In this document: positions 23,502 to 32,206 of the stretch, piece after piece | Layout of the letters: each line of letters starts with the position of its first letter | How positions within the stretch are numbered: the stretch's first letter is position 1 | NCBI GenBank assembly: GCA_020161135.1 | Contig: JAIUOB010000005.1 | Span: 124,001 to 188,000, forward strand | Origin: Gemmatimonadota bacterium | GTDB taxonomy: Bacteria > Gemmatimonadota > Gemmatimonadetes > Gemmatimonadales > Gemmatimonadaceae | Length of the DNA: 64,000 nt | Direction of reading: 5' to 3' | Position numbers and translations under genes: made by a program | Notes under the pieces: generated by a model | What the model saw: only the letters and a program-made list of their open reading frames with translations | Database searches by the model: none | Told to the model about the DNA's origin: nothing

Positions 23502-25808
23502 TCACTGGCTCTCGAGGATGGGCAGCCCGGCGCGGATCCGGTCCTGGACCGCCCGCGCGCCATCGCGGGAGGCCTCGAGGATCTGGACCTGGGCCCGACC
23601 CAGCTTGCCGTGCATGCGCTCGAGGCGCTCCTGCGCTTCGCGCTCGTGGTACGACCATGCGGGCAGATGTGCCTCGGTCTGCACCGCATTCGCGCACTGG
23701 AGCGCCGAGCACGCGCTGATCAGCGGACCGGACGCCTTGGCCGCGTCGTTCGCGTCCTTGCGGCAGAGCGCGGACGCCGGATCGTAGAAGCACCACGTGA
23801 GCGGGCCGTGATAGACGCGATGCAAGCGATGCTTGAGCAGGCGATCCAGCTCGGTCTCCGAGAGTTGTTTGCCCTCGAGTTCCTCGACGATCACGCGCAG
23901 CTCCTCGTTGAGACGCTCGCCGCGCCTGCCGGTGTAGCGCGTGCCGTGGCGGTACCCGTCGAGCAGGTCGTGCATGAGCTCCATCTCCGCGACGTCGCGC
24001 TTCGCTTCGGTCTCCCGCAGCAGGTTGCTCGCCGCCCGGCCCGAGTAGCCGAGCAGCGTCCGCATGTGCCGATGCTTGGCTTGGAGCGCCGCGGTGATCA
24101 CGCCGCCCGACATTGCGAGTCGACGGAGCAGGGATTCGCGCAATTGGTGGGGCGTCAGGCGCCACGCCTCCCCCTTCCAGAGCGGAATCGGACCGGCCGG
24201 CAGCGGTGGCAGACCCGGCGCGGCGGCGCTTGCCCCGGCGTGGGCCGCAACGATGCTGTTCACATGCGCCGCGAACCCATTCAGCTGACCGGAGACGTAC
24301 TTGTTCTTGAGGGATTTGTACTGGGCACGCCCCGGCAGCACCTGGTAGTAGAGGGGACCGCGTGGCGCCAGGCGGCCCCGCGATGCGTCCGACTGCACGG
24401 TACGGAGTTGTTCGAGTGCGCCGACGGCATCGTGCACCAGGTCGTGCACGGGCCACGTTTCCGGGCGACCGCCTGGGTCCTGATCCTTGTGGAGCTCCGC
24501 GCGGATGACGGGCACGCGGTCGAGGCCATCCTCCGTGTCTTCCCATCCGCGACATCCCGTGGCCTGCGAGCTCAGTTCGGAGATGCGCATGCCCGAGTAG
24601 AAGACGTTGAGGACGAAGCACGCCGTCTGCAGCATCACCGCTTCCTTCCACGCGTCGTGCCGTTCGAGTCCCCGGCCGCGCGCGGCGACCAGTGAGAGCA
24701 CGCCGGTCTCGCGTGCGCGCCGCCATGCGACATCTACGTCTGTGCCGAGTTCGTCCAGCACCCCGGCCCACCCGGGCCACGCGAGCGTGCCCTGATGCTG
24801 CACATCGCGATAGCCCATCTCGAGGCCGATGACGTCCGACGCGATGTCCAGCTTGTGCGCGTGCGTCGATGCCGCAAAGCCGATCTCGGGCCATGCGGAC
24901 TCCGTCCGGCCCGCGCTGGTGGGCAGCCCCCGACCCGTGCGGCGCAGGTGAGCGAGGTACGCCTCGCGACGTACCTCGACCGCGCCCTTGGCCTTCCGGG
25001 TCGGGCCGACCAAGGACCATGCGGACGCTGGGCGCTCGGCGCGCGCGAGCGCCGCGATGATCTCGTCCGCCCATACGGTCACGTAGTGCTCGGCCCATTG
25101 GAGCAGCGGTGCTAGCACCGGGGCGGGGACCTCAGGGGTCAGGTTGTCCATCGGCTGCGCGTACCCGGCAACGACGTCCGCCTTTCCGTACGCCCACGGA
25201 TCAACGAGGAGGGTGTCGTCCGACAGATACTGCCGCGCCATCGCAAGGCGCTGGAGCGCGATGACCGCGTTGCGAATCGCCGCGACCGACCCGCCCTTCG
25301 AGTGGCGGAGAATAGGCAGAAAGCGGTCGAGATGCTCTTGCGTGACCTCGGCCCACCGCACGATGCCGAAGAGCGCGTTGAGGTCGCGGTACACCGCCTT
25401 GAGGTAGCGGAGCTCACTTCGGACGGTGATCGCCTTCGGGGTGCCATGCCCCGTCAAGTCGAACCGAAGGCGCGCCCAGCCGAACTCCTTCGCCGCGAGG
25501 CGAGCCGCGGGGTCGCCGATGTCGGTGAAGTGGATGTTGCTGGTCTCGGCCTCGCCGGGCAGCGTGATCACGGGGGCGAAGTCCCAGACGTCGTCGCCGA
25601 AGCGAGCCGTGGACACCGCATCGGGCCGCGTCGGGATGTCCTCGAATACGAGCGCGTCGTCCGCGACGCGCCGCGCACGCGGCGCGCTCGACGCACGAGG
25701 CGTCTGGGTGACCTGTGTCGCTGCGCCCGACGGCCCCGACGAGTTCGCGAACAGCGAGGCAATGAGGGCAGCCGCGCCCGACGTTGGATTAGTCACAGGT
25801 GCGCCCAT
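23502..25808 (-). CDS. Third tyrosine-recombinase-type protein of the trio
   Basis: ATG 25808 is chosen; it overlaps the stop of the second recombinase by 16 nt and gives 768 residues. The middle part has the recombinase-like helix YSGMRISELSSQATG, which holds the first catalytic-type Arg. Further on, LTPHQLRESLLRRLAMSGG resembles box II HxxR, and KHRHMRTLLGYSG stands in the place of the LGH segment, but no clear nucleophilic Tyr of the usual spacing is evident. The C-terminus contains Cys/His pairs (WCFYDPASALCRKD, SACSALQCANAV) suggesting a small zinc site, as in other large partner recombinases. It may be a structural partner rather than a cleaving enzyme. Confidence 0.75.
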   Translation of the reverse strand: MGAPVTNPTSGAAALIASLFANSSGPSGAATQVTQTPRASSAPRARRVADDALVFEDIPTRPDAVSTARFGDDVWDFAPVITLPGEAETSNIHFTDIGDPAARLAAKEFGWARLRFDLTGHGTPKAITVRSELRYLKAVYRDLNALFGIVRWAEVTQEHLDRFLPILRHSKGGSVAAIRNAVIALQRLAMARQYLSDDTLLVDPWAYGKADVVAGYAQPMDNLTPEVPAPVLAPLLQWAEHYVTVWADEIIAALARAERPASAWSLVGPTRKAKGAVEVRREAYLAHLRRTGRGLPTSAGRTESAWPEIGFAASTHAHKLDIASDVIGLEMGYRDVQHQGTLAWPGWAGVLDELGTDVDVAWRRARETGVLSLVAARGRGLERHDAWKEAVMLQTACFVLNVFYSGMRISELSSQATGCRGWEDTEDGLDRVPVIRAELHKDQDPGGRPETWPVHDLVHDAVGALEQLRTVQSDASRGRLAPRGPLYYQVLPGRAQYKSLKNKYVSGQLNGFAAHVNSIVAAHAGASAAAPGLPPLPAGPIPLWKGEAWRLTPHQLRESLLRRLAMSGGVITAALQAKHRHMRTLLGYSGRAASNLLRETEAKRDVAEMELMHDLLDGYRHGTRYTGRRGERLNEELRVIVEELEGKQLSETELDRLLKHRLHRVYHGPLTWCFYDPASALCRKDANDAAKASGPLISACSALQCANAVQTEAHLPAWSYHEREAQERLERMHGKLGRAQVQILEASRDGARAVQDRIRAGLPILESQ

Positions 25809-27865
25809 GGCTGGAGTGCGGGACCGAGGAACAACAGCTCGCCGTGGTGGGACTCGGCAAGCACACGCGCCTCGCGGAGCAGCGTCTCGGGATAGGTCAT
25901 CAGGATGCCGAAGACGATCTTCGTGTAGGCGGCCCCGAACGTCGCTTCCCAGGCCTCCGCGCTCATGAGGGGACGCTGCCGGAGCAGGTGATTCACGAAC
26001 GCGATGATCACGGGCAACTTGCTCGGCGGGATCAAGGCATTGTCGCAGTCGAGACACTGTCCCGTCGGACTGGCGGGACATGGCGTCCCTTTGGGCGCGA
26101 ACGGCGACTCGGTGAAGCTCGTGCACTTGGCGAAGAACACATCCACGTCGTTGGAGACCAGCGCGTTCGCGATGACCGGGAGGGGCTTGCGCGTGCGCGC
26201 CGCCAGGGCGGTGGGGTCGGCGAGCGCCTGTTGCTCTTCCCTTTCCGTCAGCACCGTCGATTTCACGGTGGTCGGCCGCATGCCCTTCATGGCCTCATAC
26301 GCCAGCTTGTTGTGCACCTTCACGGCCGCCTGCACCTTGGCATAGCGCCCGATGTGGACGACCGCCGTGTGGTCGTCGGTAAGCGCGCCCAAGGCGCCGC
26401 CGGTCGCGCGCGTGACTTCGACCTTGTAGTTCTTGCGGAGCCGCGACGCTTGCAGGTCGAGCGGCGCGCCGTCCTCGTCGCGGAGGTCATGGCGCGCGAC
26501 CCACTGCGGCAACAGGTCGAGGTTGATGACGACCGGCGCGGTGATGCCGGCCATCACGTTGCGCCCCGGCACAAACGAGGGTACGCGACCCATGTGGCCG
26601 GCGCGCATGTCTTTGCTGTTCCGGCCGGCCAGACACCACCAGAGGTACTCGCTCGGGCTGTGTTGGCGGAGCGGCGCCGTGAGCGCCAGCACCGCGCGGA
26701 TGATGCCGCCCGGCGTCGCCAGGCTGCCGTCGCGGAGCCGGACGGGAATGAACTTGTGCTTCGCCCGGTGCTTGAGATACGACAGCGTGAAGCGGCCGTC
26801 GGCGACCTTCTCCATACAACCCACCGACAGGCGCAGTGCGTTGGCGAGCGGGACGCCGCTCGTCAGCAGAAACAGCAGGAAGAAGGGCAGCAGATCGACG
26901 ACCGAGGGATACACCAGGCACTGCGCTTCATAGGGCGTGCACTCGGCGTCGGAGGACAAGTAGCGCCGGTCGTACTCGGAATTGCTGATCCCGATCAGCG
27001 CGCACCACTCCGCCTTGTTGCGCGGCCCGAGATGGTAGGCGGCCCACGCCGCGTTGGCGCGGATGCCCCAGGCGTCCGGGCCAAGCGGGCGCGGGTCACG
27101 CCCCGCGGCAACGAGGGCAGGGACGTCCTCGGTGAATCGCGCGAGCGCGGCGTCGATGTCGGCGCGGCAGGCTGCGCGCATCGCGCGGTCGACCTGCTTG
27201 GCGTACGCCTCGCGGGGCACGGTGCGACTCGACGTGTCCTCGGCGCGCGCCCGCGGCTGGTGCGGATCGATGCGCTGGAGCCGTTGCCATGTCTCCCGCT
27301 CGTAGGCGAGCGCGCCCACCTCCTTGAGGACCGAGAACGTGACGCGCACGTCCTCCCGCCAGTTGGCGCCCCGCCGCTTTTCGGCGGCGACGAACGCCTC
27401 GAGCTGCGCCGCCGTGAGCGTCTTCGGTGACATGGTCGCAGCCGCGGGGCCCAGGGCGTCCGCCAAGCGGTGGAGCTGTCGAGCCGCCCAGGCGCCTTTG
27501 TCGATGTCCACACGCAGGCGCGTCAGCCAACTGCGAAAGGCGCGGGCAAGCGCCTGCGTCAGTGCGGAGCCGGGCAGTCCGGTGAGGTCGACGGTGTGGT
27601 GAACGCCGTTCTTCGAGGTGGCCTCGAACTGGAGCGACGCAATCGACGGCGCCGAGGCCGCCGGCACCGGCACGGCATCAAGGGTGAGCCGTCGGCCACG
27701 TCGCGTCGTGGGGCGGGCCACGGCGGCTGTCGGTGCACCCGCTGGCAGCGCCGCAACGCACGCGGTGCCGCCGAGCGTATCAGTCGGTGGCGCATCGCGC
27801 GGCGTGGCATCGCGCGGCATGGCATCGCGGACGTCTGACGTTGGGACTGAGGGGCGGTCAGTCAT
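25793..27865 (-). CDS. Second tyrosine-recombinase-type protein of the trio (TnpB-like)
   Basis: A 690-residue product from ATG 27865, overlapping the stop of the first recombinase by 8 nt. The N-terminal 60 residues are Ala/Pro/Thr-rich with repeated RDA/TPRDA units. Core-binding helices occupy about 90-200. The catalytic-type region starts with FFLLFLLTSGVPLANALRLSVGCM, where the usual Arg is absent (SGVPLANAL instead of TGLRxxEL). It continues through YLKHRAKHKFIPV and LQASRLRKNYKVEVTRATGG. A C-terminal Cys cluster (CTSF, TPCPASPTGQCLDCDNAL) probably binds zinc. The loss of box I Arg suggests a catalytically reduced partner of the first recombinase. Confidence 0.75.
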   Translation of the reverse strand: MTDRPSVPTSDVRDAMPRDATPRDAPPTDTLGGTACVAALPAGAPTAAVARPTTRRGRRLTLDAVPVPAASAPSIASLQFEATSKNGVHHTVDLTGLPGSALTQALARAFRSWLTRLRVDIDKGAWAARQLHRLADALGPAAATMSPKTLTAAQLEAFVAAEKRRGANWREDVRVTFSVLKEVGALAYERETWQRLQRIDPHQPRARAEDTSSRTVPREAYAKQVDRAMRAACRADIDAALARFTEDVPALVAAGRDPRPLGPDAWGIRANAAWAAYHLGPRNKAEWCALIGISNSEYDRRYLSSDAECTPYEAQCLVYPSVVDLLPFFLLFLLTSGVPLANALRLSVGCMEKVADGRFTLSYLKHRAKHKFIPVRLRDGSLATPGGIIRAVLALTAPLRQHSPSEYLWWCLAGRNSKDMRAGHMGRVPSFVPGRNVMAGITAPVVINLDLLPQWVARHDLRDEDGAPLDLQASRLRKNYKVEVTRATGGALGALTDDHTAVVHIGRYAKVQAAVKVHNKLAYEAMKGMRPTTVKSTVLTEREEQQALADPTALAARTRKPLPVIANALVSNDVDVFFAKCTSFTESPFAPKGTPCPASPTGQCLDCDNALIPPSKLPVIIAFVNHLLRQRPLMSAEAWEATFGAAYTKIVFGILMTYPETLLREARVLAESHHGELLFLGPALQPWAHL

Positions 27866-29426
27866 CGTCGAGCCCGAAATCCCGCGCGAAGCGGGTCATC
27901 GCGTCGTTGGCTAGGTCCTGCACCTCTTCGAGGTGCTGGAGGTAGATCCACGTCGACTCAAGGCTCTGGTGCCCAAGCCGCTGGCGGAGGAGGTCCAGCG
28001 GATCTCGGTAGATGCGCCGCGTGACCTCCACGGGGGTGCCCGGCGCCCGCCTGATCTCCGTGCGCTCCAGCAGCGCCTCGATGCAGCGCTGCAGGAAGTG
28101 AATGGCATACGTGTGTCGCATGTCGTGCGGATTGACATCGACCGGCCGGCCGAGGATCGCGCTGCAGCGCGCGTTGGCGGCCTCGAACACGGAGTTCCAC
28201 TCCTTTTCACTCAACGGCAGGCCATGCTCGCCGACCCAGAGCTGGGCCGGGCCGACCACGCGGCCCTGGTGGCGTTCGTACAGCAACCGGCGCAGCTGCG
28301 GGTCGCTGGCGTCCACGGCACGGGGCTTTGGGCCCCAGGCCGGCACGGTGTATGTCCCGCGCGTGCCGAACTCCACGACGACGCCGCGGTCGGGCACCTG
28401 GTACTCGCCCGTGCCGTCCGCGCCCGCGCGGCGCAACGCGACGGCGTGCGCACGTTCGTGCTTGACGTAGCGCTGGAGTCGGCGGTAGAGACCACGCGGG
28501 ATGTATACCGGTCGCGGGTTGGTGCGGCCTTTGACCGCAGCCGTGGCGAGCATGATCTCCGCGTCGGTCCCGCGGATCTTCTGCTGTGGAGCGCCCCCCG
28601 CATCGTCGACGCTCACCTCGAAGACAGACTCCGTGTCCGGGACCTCGCAGCGGAGCAGGCTGTTCGCCTCCGAGCGGCGCATGCCGGTCGACACGAGCAG
28701 CTTCGCGAAGAGGGTGTTCCGCGTCGCCATGCGTCCGCGAAAGGTGGGGTCCGGCACGTAACGCGCCCCGTTGTGGACCCGCGCCTCCCGGTCTGGGTTG
28801 AGGGTCATGCCCCCGAGCCCGATGTGCAGATAGTCGGCCCACTCGTGCGGCTCGAGGTACTTGGGCGGACGCTTCGACCGCTTGGCGGCCAACGCGTCCT
28901 GCGACACGGTCACCTGTTGATCGAACGAATGTCCGTGGCCGGCGGGGACCCCGATGACGATCTCGCGGTGCTGGATGCGGAACGGCATCTCCTGCACAAG
29001 CCCGTTGCGCTTCGCCCAGGCAAAGAGGTTGTGCAGCGCGGAGAGCTCACGGTTCCACGTCGGTCCCGAGACGGCCCAGTCTCCACCCGACTGGTCCTGG
29101 CGCACCCCGTGATACTCGAACAGGTCGTCCTCGGTCGCCTCGAACCAAGGACGGGGGACCCGGCCACGCACCGAGTCCACGTGCGCCAGATACAGGACGA
29201 ACCGCCGGACGTCGTGCGCGTAGTTGTACCAGGTATACGGAGACTTCGCCTTCGCCGAGAGCGAGAGCTCCTGGACCCACGCGTTGAGATGTTCGTCGTA
29301 CCGCCCCATCGCCGTGATGAAGATCGGGACGCCTTCCTTGAGCCCGGCGGCCTCGGTCAGGGCGCGGGTGACCGGGGTGCCGTCCGAGAGGTTCCAGCCG
29401 TCGGACTGCCAGACGAAGAGGTGCAA
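27858..29426 (-). CDS. First tyrosine recombinase of the trio (TnpA-like), active-site complete
   Basis: The frame starts at TTG 29426 (522 residues); the upstream in-frame codons contain no ATG, so the start is uncertain. SAM-like core-binding domain about 40-150 (YTWYNYAHDVRRFVLYL). The catalytic domain is intact: Arg in LLVSTGMRRSEANSLL, HDMRHTYAIHFL (HxxR, about 435), LGHQSLESTWIYLQHL (His about 485, Tyr about 494). This is the catalytically competent member and therefore the likely strand-cleaving enzyme that integrates and excises the element. A TATACT -10-like hexamer reads toward the gene at 29497-29492, about 65 nt upstream. The stop overlaps the second recombinase ATG, so the trio is translationally coupled. 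Confidence 0.88.
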   Translation of the reverse strand: MHLFVWQSDGWNLSDGTPVTRALTEAAGLKEGVPIFITAMGRYDEHLNAWVQELSLSAKAKSPYTWYNYAHDVRRFVLYLAHVDSVRGRVPRPWFEATEDDLFEYHGVRQDQSGGDWAVSGPTWNRELSALHNLFAWAKRNGLVQEMPFRIQHREIVIGVPAGHGHSFDQQVTVSQDALAAKRSKRPPKYLEPHEWADYLHIGLGGMTLNPDREARVHNGARYVPDPTFRGRMATRNTLFAKLLVSTGMRRSEANSLLRCEVPDTESVFEVSVDDAGGAPQQKIRGTDAEIMLATAAVKGRTNPRPVYIPRGLYRRLQRYVKHERAHAVALRRAGADGTGEYQVPDRGVVVEFGTRGTYTVPAWGPKPRAVDASDPQLRRLLYERHQGRVVGPAQLWVGEHGLPLSEKEWNSVFEAANARCSAILGRPVDVNPHDMRHTYAIHFLQRCIEALLERTEIRRAPGTPVEVTRRIYRDPLDLLRQRLGHQSLESTWIYLQHLEEVQDLANDAMTRFARDFGLDDD

Positions 29427-29530
29427 CGCGAAGCCCGCGTCGAGGTGGGTGCAGGCTGATGGGACGTCCGCAGACTCAGCCGTACCTGGCGAGTATATGG
29501 CGGCGAGACATCGACGGCCAGCGACCTAAG

Positions 29531-29635
29531 GGGGCGCCAAGGGGCGCCAAGGGGCGCCAAGGGGCGCCAAGGGGCGCCAAGGGGCGCCAAGGGGCGCCAA
29601 GGGGCGCCAAGGGGCGCCAAGGGGCGCCAAGGGGC
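29531..29635. repeat. 10-bp palindromic tandem repeat GGGGCGCCAA x10
   Basis: Ten perfect head-to-tail copies of GGGGCGCCAA fill 29531-29630, followed by a partial GGGGC. Each copy carries the six-base palindrome GGCGCC. The 10-bp period is about one helical turn, so every palindrome faces the same side of the DNA. The array is about 105 bp upstream of the first recombinase start, between two divergently read genes. There are no unique spacers, so it is not a CRISPR. It could be a cooperative binding site for a recombinase or its partner, or a slippage-prone array; both are inference. Confidence 0.97.
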
Positions 29636-29851
29636 TAGATTGCGACGGCCGGGACCATCGTCTGGTCGACCCTGCCAGAACGGGCGAGCGGCGCTCTCGT
29701 CGGAAACCTGACACCCAGAAACGGTCGACGCCCGCGAGTCGGAGACCCTACGGGCGTCACTGCAACCCCTCCGTCAGCGACCGTAAGGCCGGCAGACGCG
29801 GGGACCGTGATTCCAACCTACCGCGGATGCCCTCCGCACGCAAGGGTCGTG

Positions 29852-30889
29852 ATGACAGCCTCGAATGCCGCCGGCGAGGGTGCCGGAGCAACTGCCCCAG
29901 ACGGAACGCCGACCCGGGCCCGGGAAGGGGCCGCAGAAGGACGGTCGGACGGGCCCCCGAACCCACCTCAGGCGCCAGCGGCAGCCGGGGCAACGGATAC
30001 CGCCGCTCTGACAGCGACGGAGGCTCGCCGACGCGAGCGGCAGCTGGGCGAGGCGGCGGCGAGGGCCCTGCACGCGGTGTTCGTGCAGCGCCTCTCCGCC
30101 ACCCGCATGGCGAGCTTCGAGGATCCGGGCGCTAACGCCAAGAACGACCCGAGTTGGGTGCTCGGACGGTACTGGTACAGCATCGCTGCGGCGGAGTCGC
30201 TGGTACCGACCCTGCACGTCCTCGAGGTGGTGCTGCGTAACGCCATGTACGACGCGTTGGCAGCGCATCTGACCGGCGGGGTGGGGGTGGATCTCCCCGA
30301 TTGCTGGCTCGACTGGCCGGCGCACCAGTCCGTCCTGTACCAAGATGCACAGCGCCCTTGGGCCGATCACCTCGTGAAAGTGGCCAAGGCGAAGCGGGAC
30401 ATCCTGACGGACAAGCGCGTGCTCGATACCGGACGGCTGATCGCGGAACTCAATCTCGGCTTCTGGACAGGCCTCCTGTCGGACCACTACGAGAAGCGAA
30501 GCGCGCAGCAGGTGTGGCCGACGTGTCTTCGGCAGGTGTTCCCGAACTTGCCGGCCAGCGAAGACCGTCCGCGATTGGCAGAACACTTCAAGCACATTCG
30601 ACGTCTCCGGAACCGCGCCTTCCATCACGAGCCGTTGTGGCGCCGACGGCCCGCAGAAGACCACCGGATGCTCTGCGAGACCATCGGCTGGATCGATGCG
30701 GAGATGGCCGAGTGGGCACGCGGGCTCAGTACGGCGAAGGTCACGCAGGAGCGCGGGGTCGGCTACTTCGAGGGGATGGCACGGAAGCACGCGCTGGCGC
30801 GTCCGGCGCTCGCCGCCGCGGCCACGAGCCTGCTCGGCGCGACGACCGTCGTGCCGATGACGCCACCGGCCGCCGGGACGGGGGGATAG
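29852..30889 (+). CDS. Abi-like HEPN RNase-type defence protein
   Basis: ATG 29852 is preferred (AAGG 6 nt upstream); a GTG at 29807 would add 15 residues. The 345-residue protein starts with a Gly/Pro/Thr-rich tail (to about 55). A helical region follows (ARALHAVFVQRLSATRM), then WVLGRYWYSIAAAESLVPTLHVLEVVLRNAMYDAL, a block resembling Abi-family proteins (..LRNALHR). Near residue 250 lies HIRRLRNRAFHHEPLW, where RNRAFH fits the Rx4H motif of HEPN ribonucleases, and FWTGLLSDHYEKR fits the conserved segment preceding it. Such proteins cause abortive infection by RNA cleavage. It stands alone on the plus strand, 47 bp from the convergent kinase gene, within the defence island. Confidence 0.8.
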   Translation: MTASNAAGEGAGATAPDGTPTRAREGAAEGRSDGPPNPPQAPAAAGATDTAALTATEARRRERQLGEAAARALHAVFVQRLSATRMASFEDPGANAKNDPSWVLGRYWYSIAAAESLVPTLHVLEVVLRNAMYDALAAHLTGGVGVDLPDCWLDWPAHQSVLYQDAQRPWADHLVKVAKAKRDILTDKRVLDTGRLIAELNLGFWTGLLSDHYEKRSAQQVWPTCLRQVFPNLPASEDRPRLAEHFKHIRRLRNRAFHHEPLWRRRPAEDHRMLCETIGWIDAEMAEWARGLSTAKVTQERGVGYFEGMARKHALARPALAAAATSLLGATTVVPMTPPAAGTGG

Positions 30890-30935
30890 TGGTCGCCCCG
30901 CGGACGTCCGACGCCCGCGTTGTCGCATACGTGTG

Positions 30936-32123
30936 CTAGTGGAGCGCCTGCAGGCGTTCCCAGAACGCCCGCGCTGTGGGGATGCGGCGCGCCGCCGGGG
31001 CGAGCGCATCGAGTACGACGGCGTCGAACGGGCCGAGCGTGATGTCCACGTGCTGCAGCGACCGGTAATCCGCAGGATCCGGCCGGTGACCAGCCGCTGC
31101 CTCATAGAGCATGACCCCACACGCGTAGACGTCTTGCTTGGCATGACGAAGCGTTGGCGTCGCGAAGACCTCCGGCGGCACGTACGCCGCGGATCCGATG
31201 TAGGCGGTCGTCAACGTTTGCTCGCCGTGCTCGTCGAGCAAGTAGGCGCAGCCGAAGTCGAGGATGAGCGGCTGCTGATCGCTCTGGCGCACGATGATGT
31301 TCGACGGCTTCAGGTCGCGATGCAACACCTGCTGCGTGTGCAGGTAGTCGAGGCCGCCGAGGATCTCCGAGAAGGTGAAGAGCAGGCGCGCGCGGTCCCC
31401 GACCATCGACGTCTCACGGAGCGTCCGGCCCTCCACGTAGGGCATGAGGATGTAGGGCTGGTCGCCGACCATCATGCCCGTCTCGATATAGGAGATGATG
31501 GCCCGGTGCTGGAGACGCTGGAGCGCGGCACTCTCTCGCCGGAAGCGCGCGGCGGCCTTGTCGCGGTTGGCGACGAATGGGCTCGGGTCCAGCAGCTTGA
31601 GCGCGTACTCGAATGACGCCACGCTCGTGGCGCGGGTGGCGTGATACACAGACCCAAAGGCGCCCTGCCCAAGCAGGCGGCCTCGCACGAAGTCGCTCGG
31701 TGGGGGCGTGGATGCGGGCCCGTCCACGACGCGTGCGTCGGCGCTCGTGACGCGCAGTGCCGGGGGCTCGATCACTAACGGCACCGCGAAGCGATGCAAC
31801 AGTGCATTGAGCGTGCGTGCGGACGGCACCTTGGCGCCATCCGCGCGAAGCTCCTCGCAGGCCGACCAGAAGCAGTCGACGTAGTCCACGGCATTCGGGA
31901 GTCGTCCCGCCATCGCCGGCCCGAGATCGGACCACGCCCAGTCCAGCGAGCTGCTGCCGGCCGTCGCGCCGAAGTGCTCCTTGAAGGTCTCGACGACCGA
32001 CTTGGGCGCCGTGTGGGCACTCGCGATCTTGCGCACCAGCGACTCGAACTCCCAGTGCGCCTCATTCGGGAGCGCACCGACGACGCCGTCAAACTTCCAG
32101 TCGGCCGGGTACTGTAGTCCCAT
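30936..32123 (-). CDS. Hanks-type Ser/Thr protein kinase with unrecognised N-terminal domain
   Basis: ATG 32123 (MGLQYPADWKF) gives 395 residues; GTG 32150 adds nine. The kinase domain (about 135-390) is complete: glycine-rich loop LLGQGAFGSVYHA, catalytic Lys in YALKLLD, Glu in FRRESAALQRLQH, HRDLKPSNII catalytic loop and DFG (ILDFGCAYLL), then SAAYVPPEVF in place of the APE segment and DVYACGVMLYE. No transmembrane segment, PASTA or sensor repeats follow, so it is cytoplasmic. The first 125 residues (FESLVRKIASAHTAPKSVVETFKEHFG) form a helical domain I do not recognise. It shares a 83-bp divergent promoter region with the nuclease gene, which suggests a two-gene defence pair; that link is inference. 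Confidence 0.85.
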   Translation of the reverse strand: MGLQYPADWKFDGVVGALPNEAHWEFESLVRKIASAHTAPKSVVETFKEHFGATAGSSSLDWAWSDLGPAMAGRLPNAVDYVDCFWSACEELRADGAKVPSARTLNALLHRFAVPLVIEPPALRVTSADARVVDGPASTPPPSDFVRGRLLGQGAFGSVYHATRATSVASFEYALKLLDPSPFVANRDKAAARFRRESAALQRLQHRAIISYIETGMMVGDQPYILMPYVEGRTLRETSMVGDRARLLFTFSEILGGLDYLHTQQVLHRDLKPSNIIVRQSDQQPLILDFGCAYLLDEHGEQTLTTAYIGSAAYVPPEVFATPTLRHAKQDVYACGVMLYEAAAGHRPDPADYRSLQHVDITLGPFDAVVLDALAPAARRIPTARAFWERLQALH

Positions 32124-32193
32124 CCAGGTATTCGCCTGCGTAAAGGCCACGGGGCCGCCGCGGGCACGACCGGGACCGCGGGGCGAGGCATGC

Positions 32194-32199
32194 TAAATT
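32194..32199 (+). promoter_or_regulatory. -10-like element of a leaderless nuclease gene
   Basis: TAAATT stands 7 nt before the ATG at 32207, so transcription would start at or next to the initiation codon. The A/T run is conspicuous in otherwise GC-rich sequence, and no Shine-Dalgarno is seen. The matching -35 region (GGGACCGCGG) is not consensus-like, so an activator may be needed. Confidence 0.4.
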
Positions 32200-32206
32200 G
32201 CGCCCT

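Larger units (their letters stand above)
19989..29635 (-). mobile_element. Tyrosine-recombinase-trio mobile element module (Tn554-like organisation)
   Basis: Six minus-strand genes form one transcription unit with overlaps or gaps of 40 bp or less: three tyrosine-recombinase-type proteins, a TnpC-like coiled-coil HTH protein, a RecD2-like helicase and an HTH protein. Three recombinase-type genes in series plus a small TnpC-like partner recall Tn554 tnpABC and recombinase-in-trio elements. The first recombinase reads inward from the right, with the 10-bp repeat array directly upstream, as expected if an element end lies close by. Exact ends and duplicated target sites were not identified. Confidence 0.65.

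Noticed and set aside
29531..29635. Possible CRISPR or coding repeat.
   Set aside because: The units are directly adjacent with no spacers; the frames through it give only a Leu-Ala-Pro/Trp-Arg-Pro repeat without a plausible gene.
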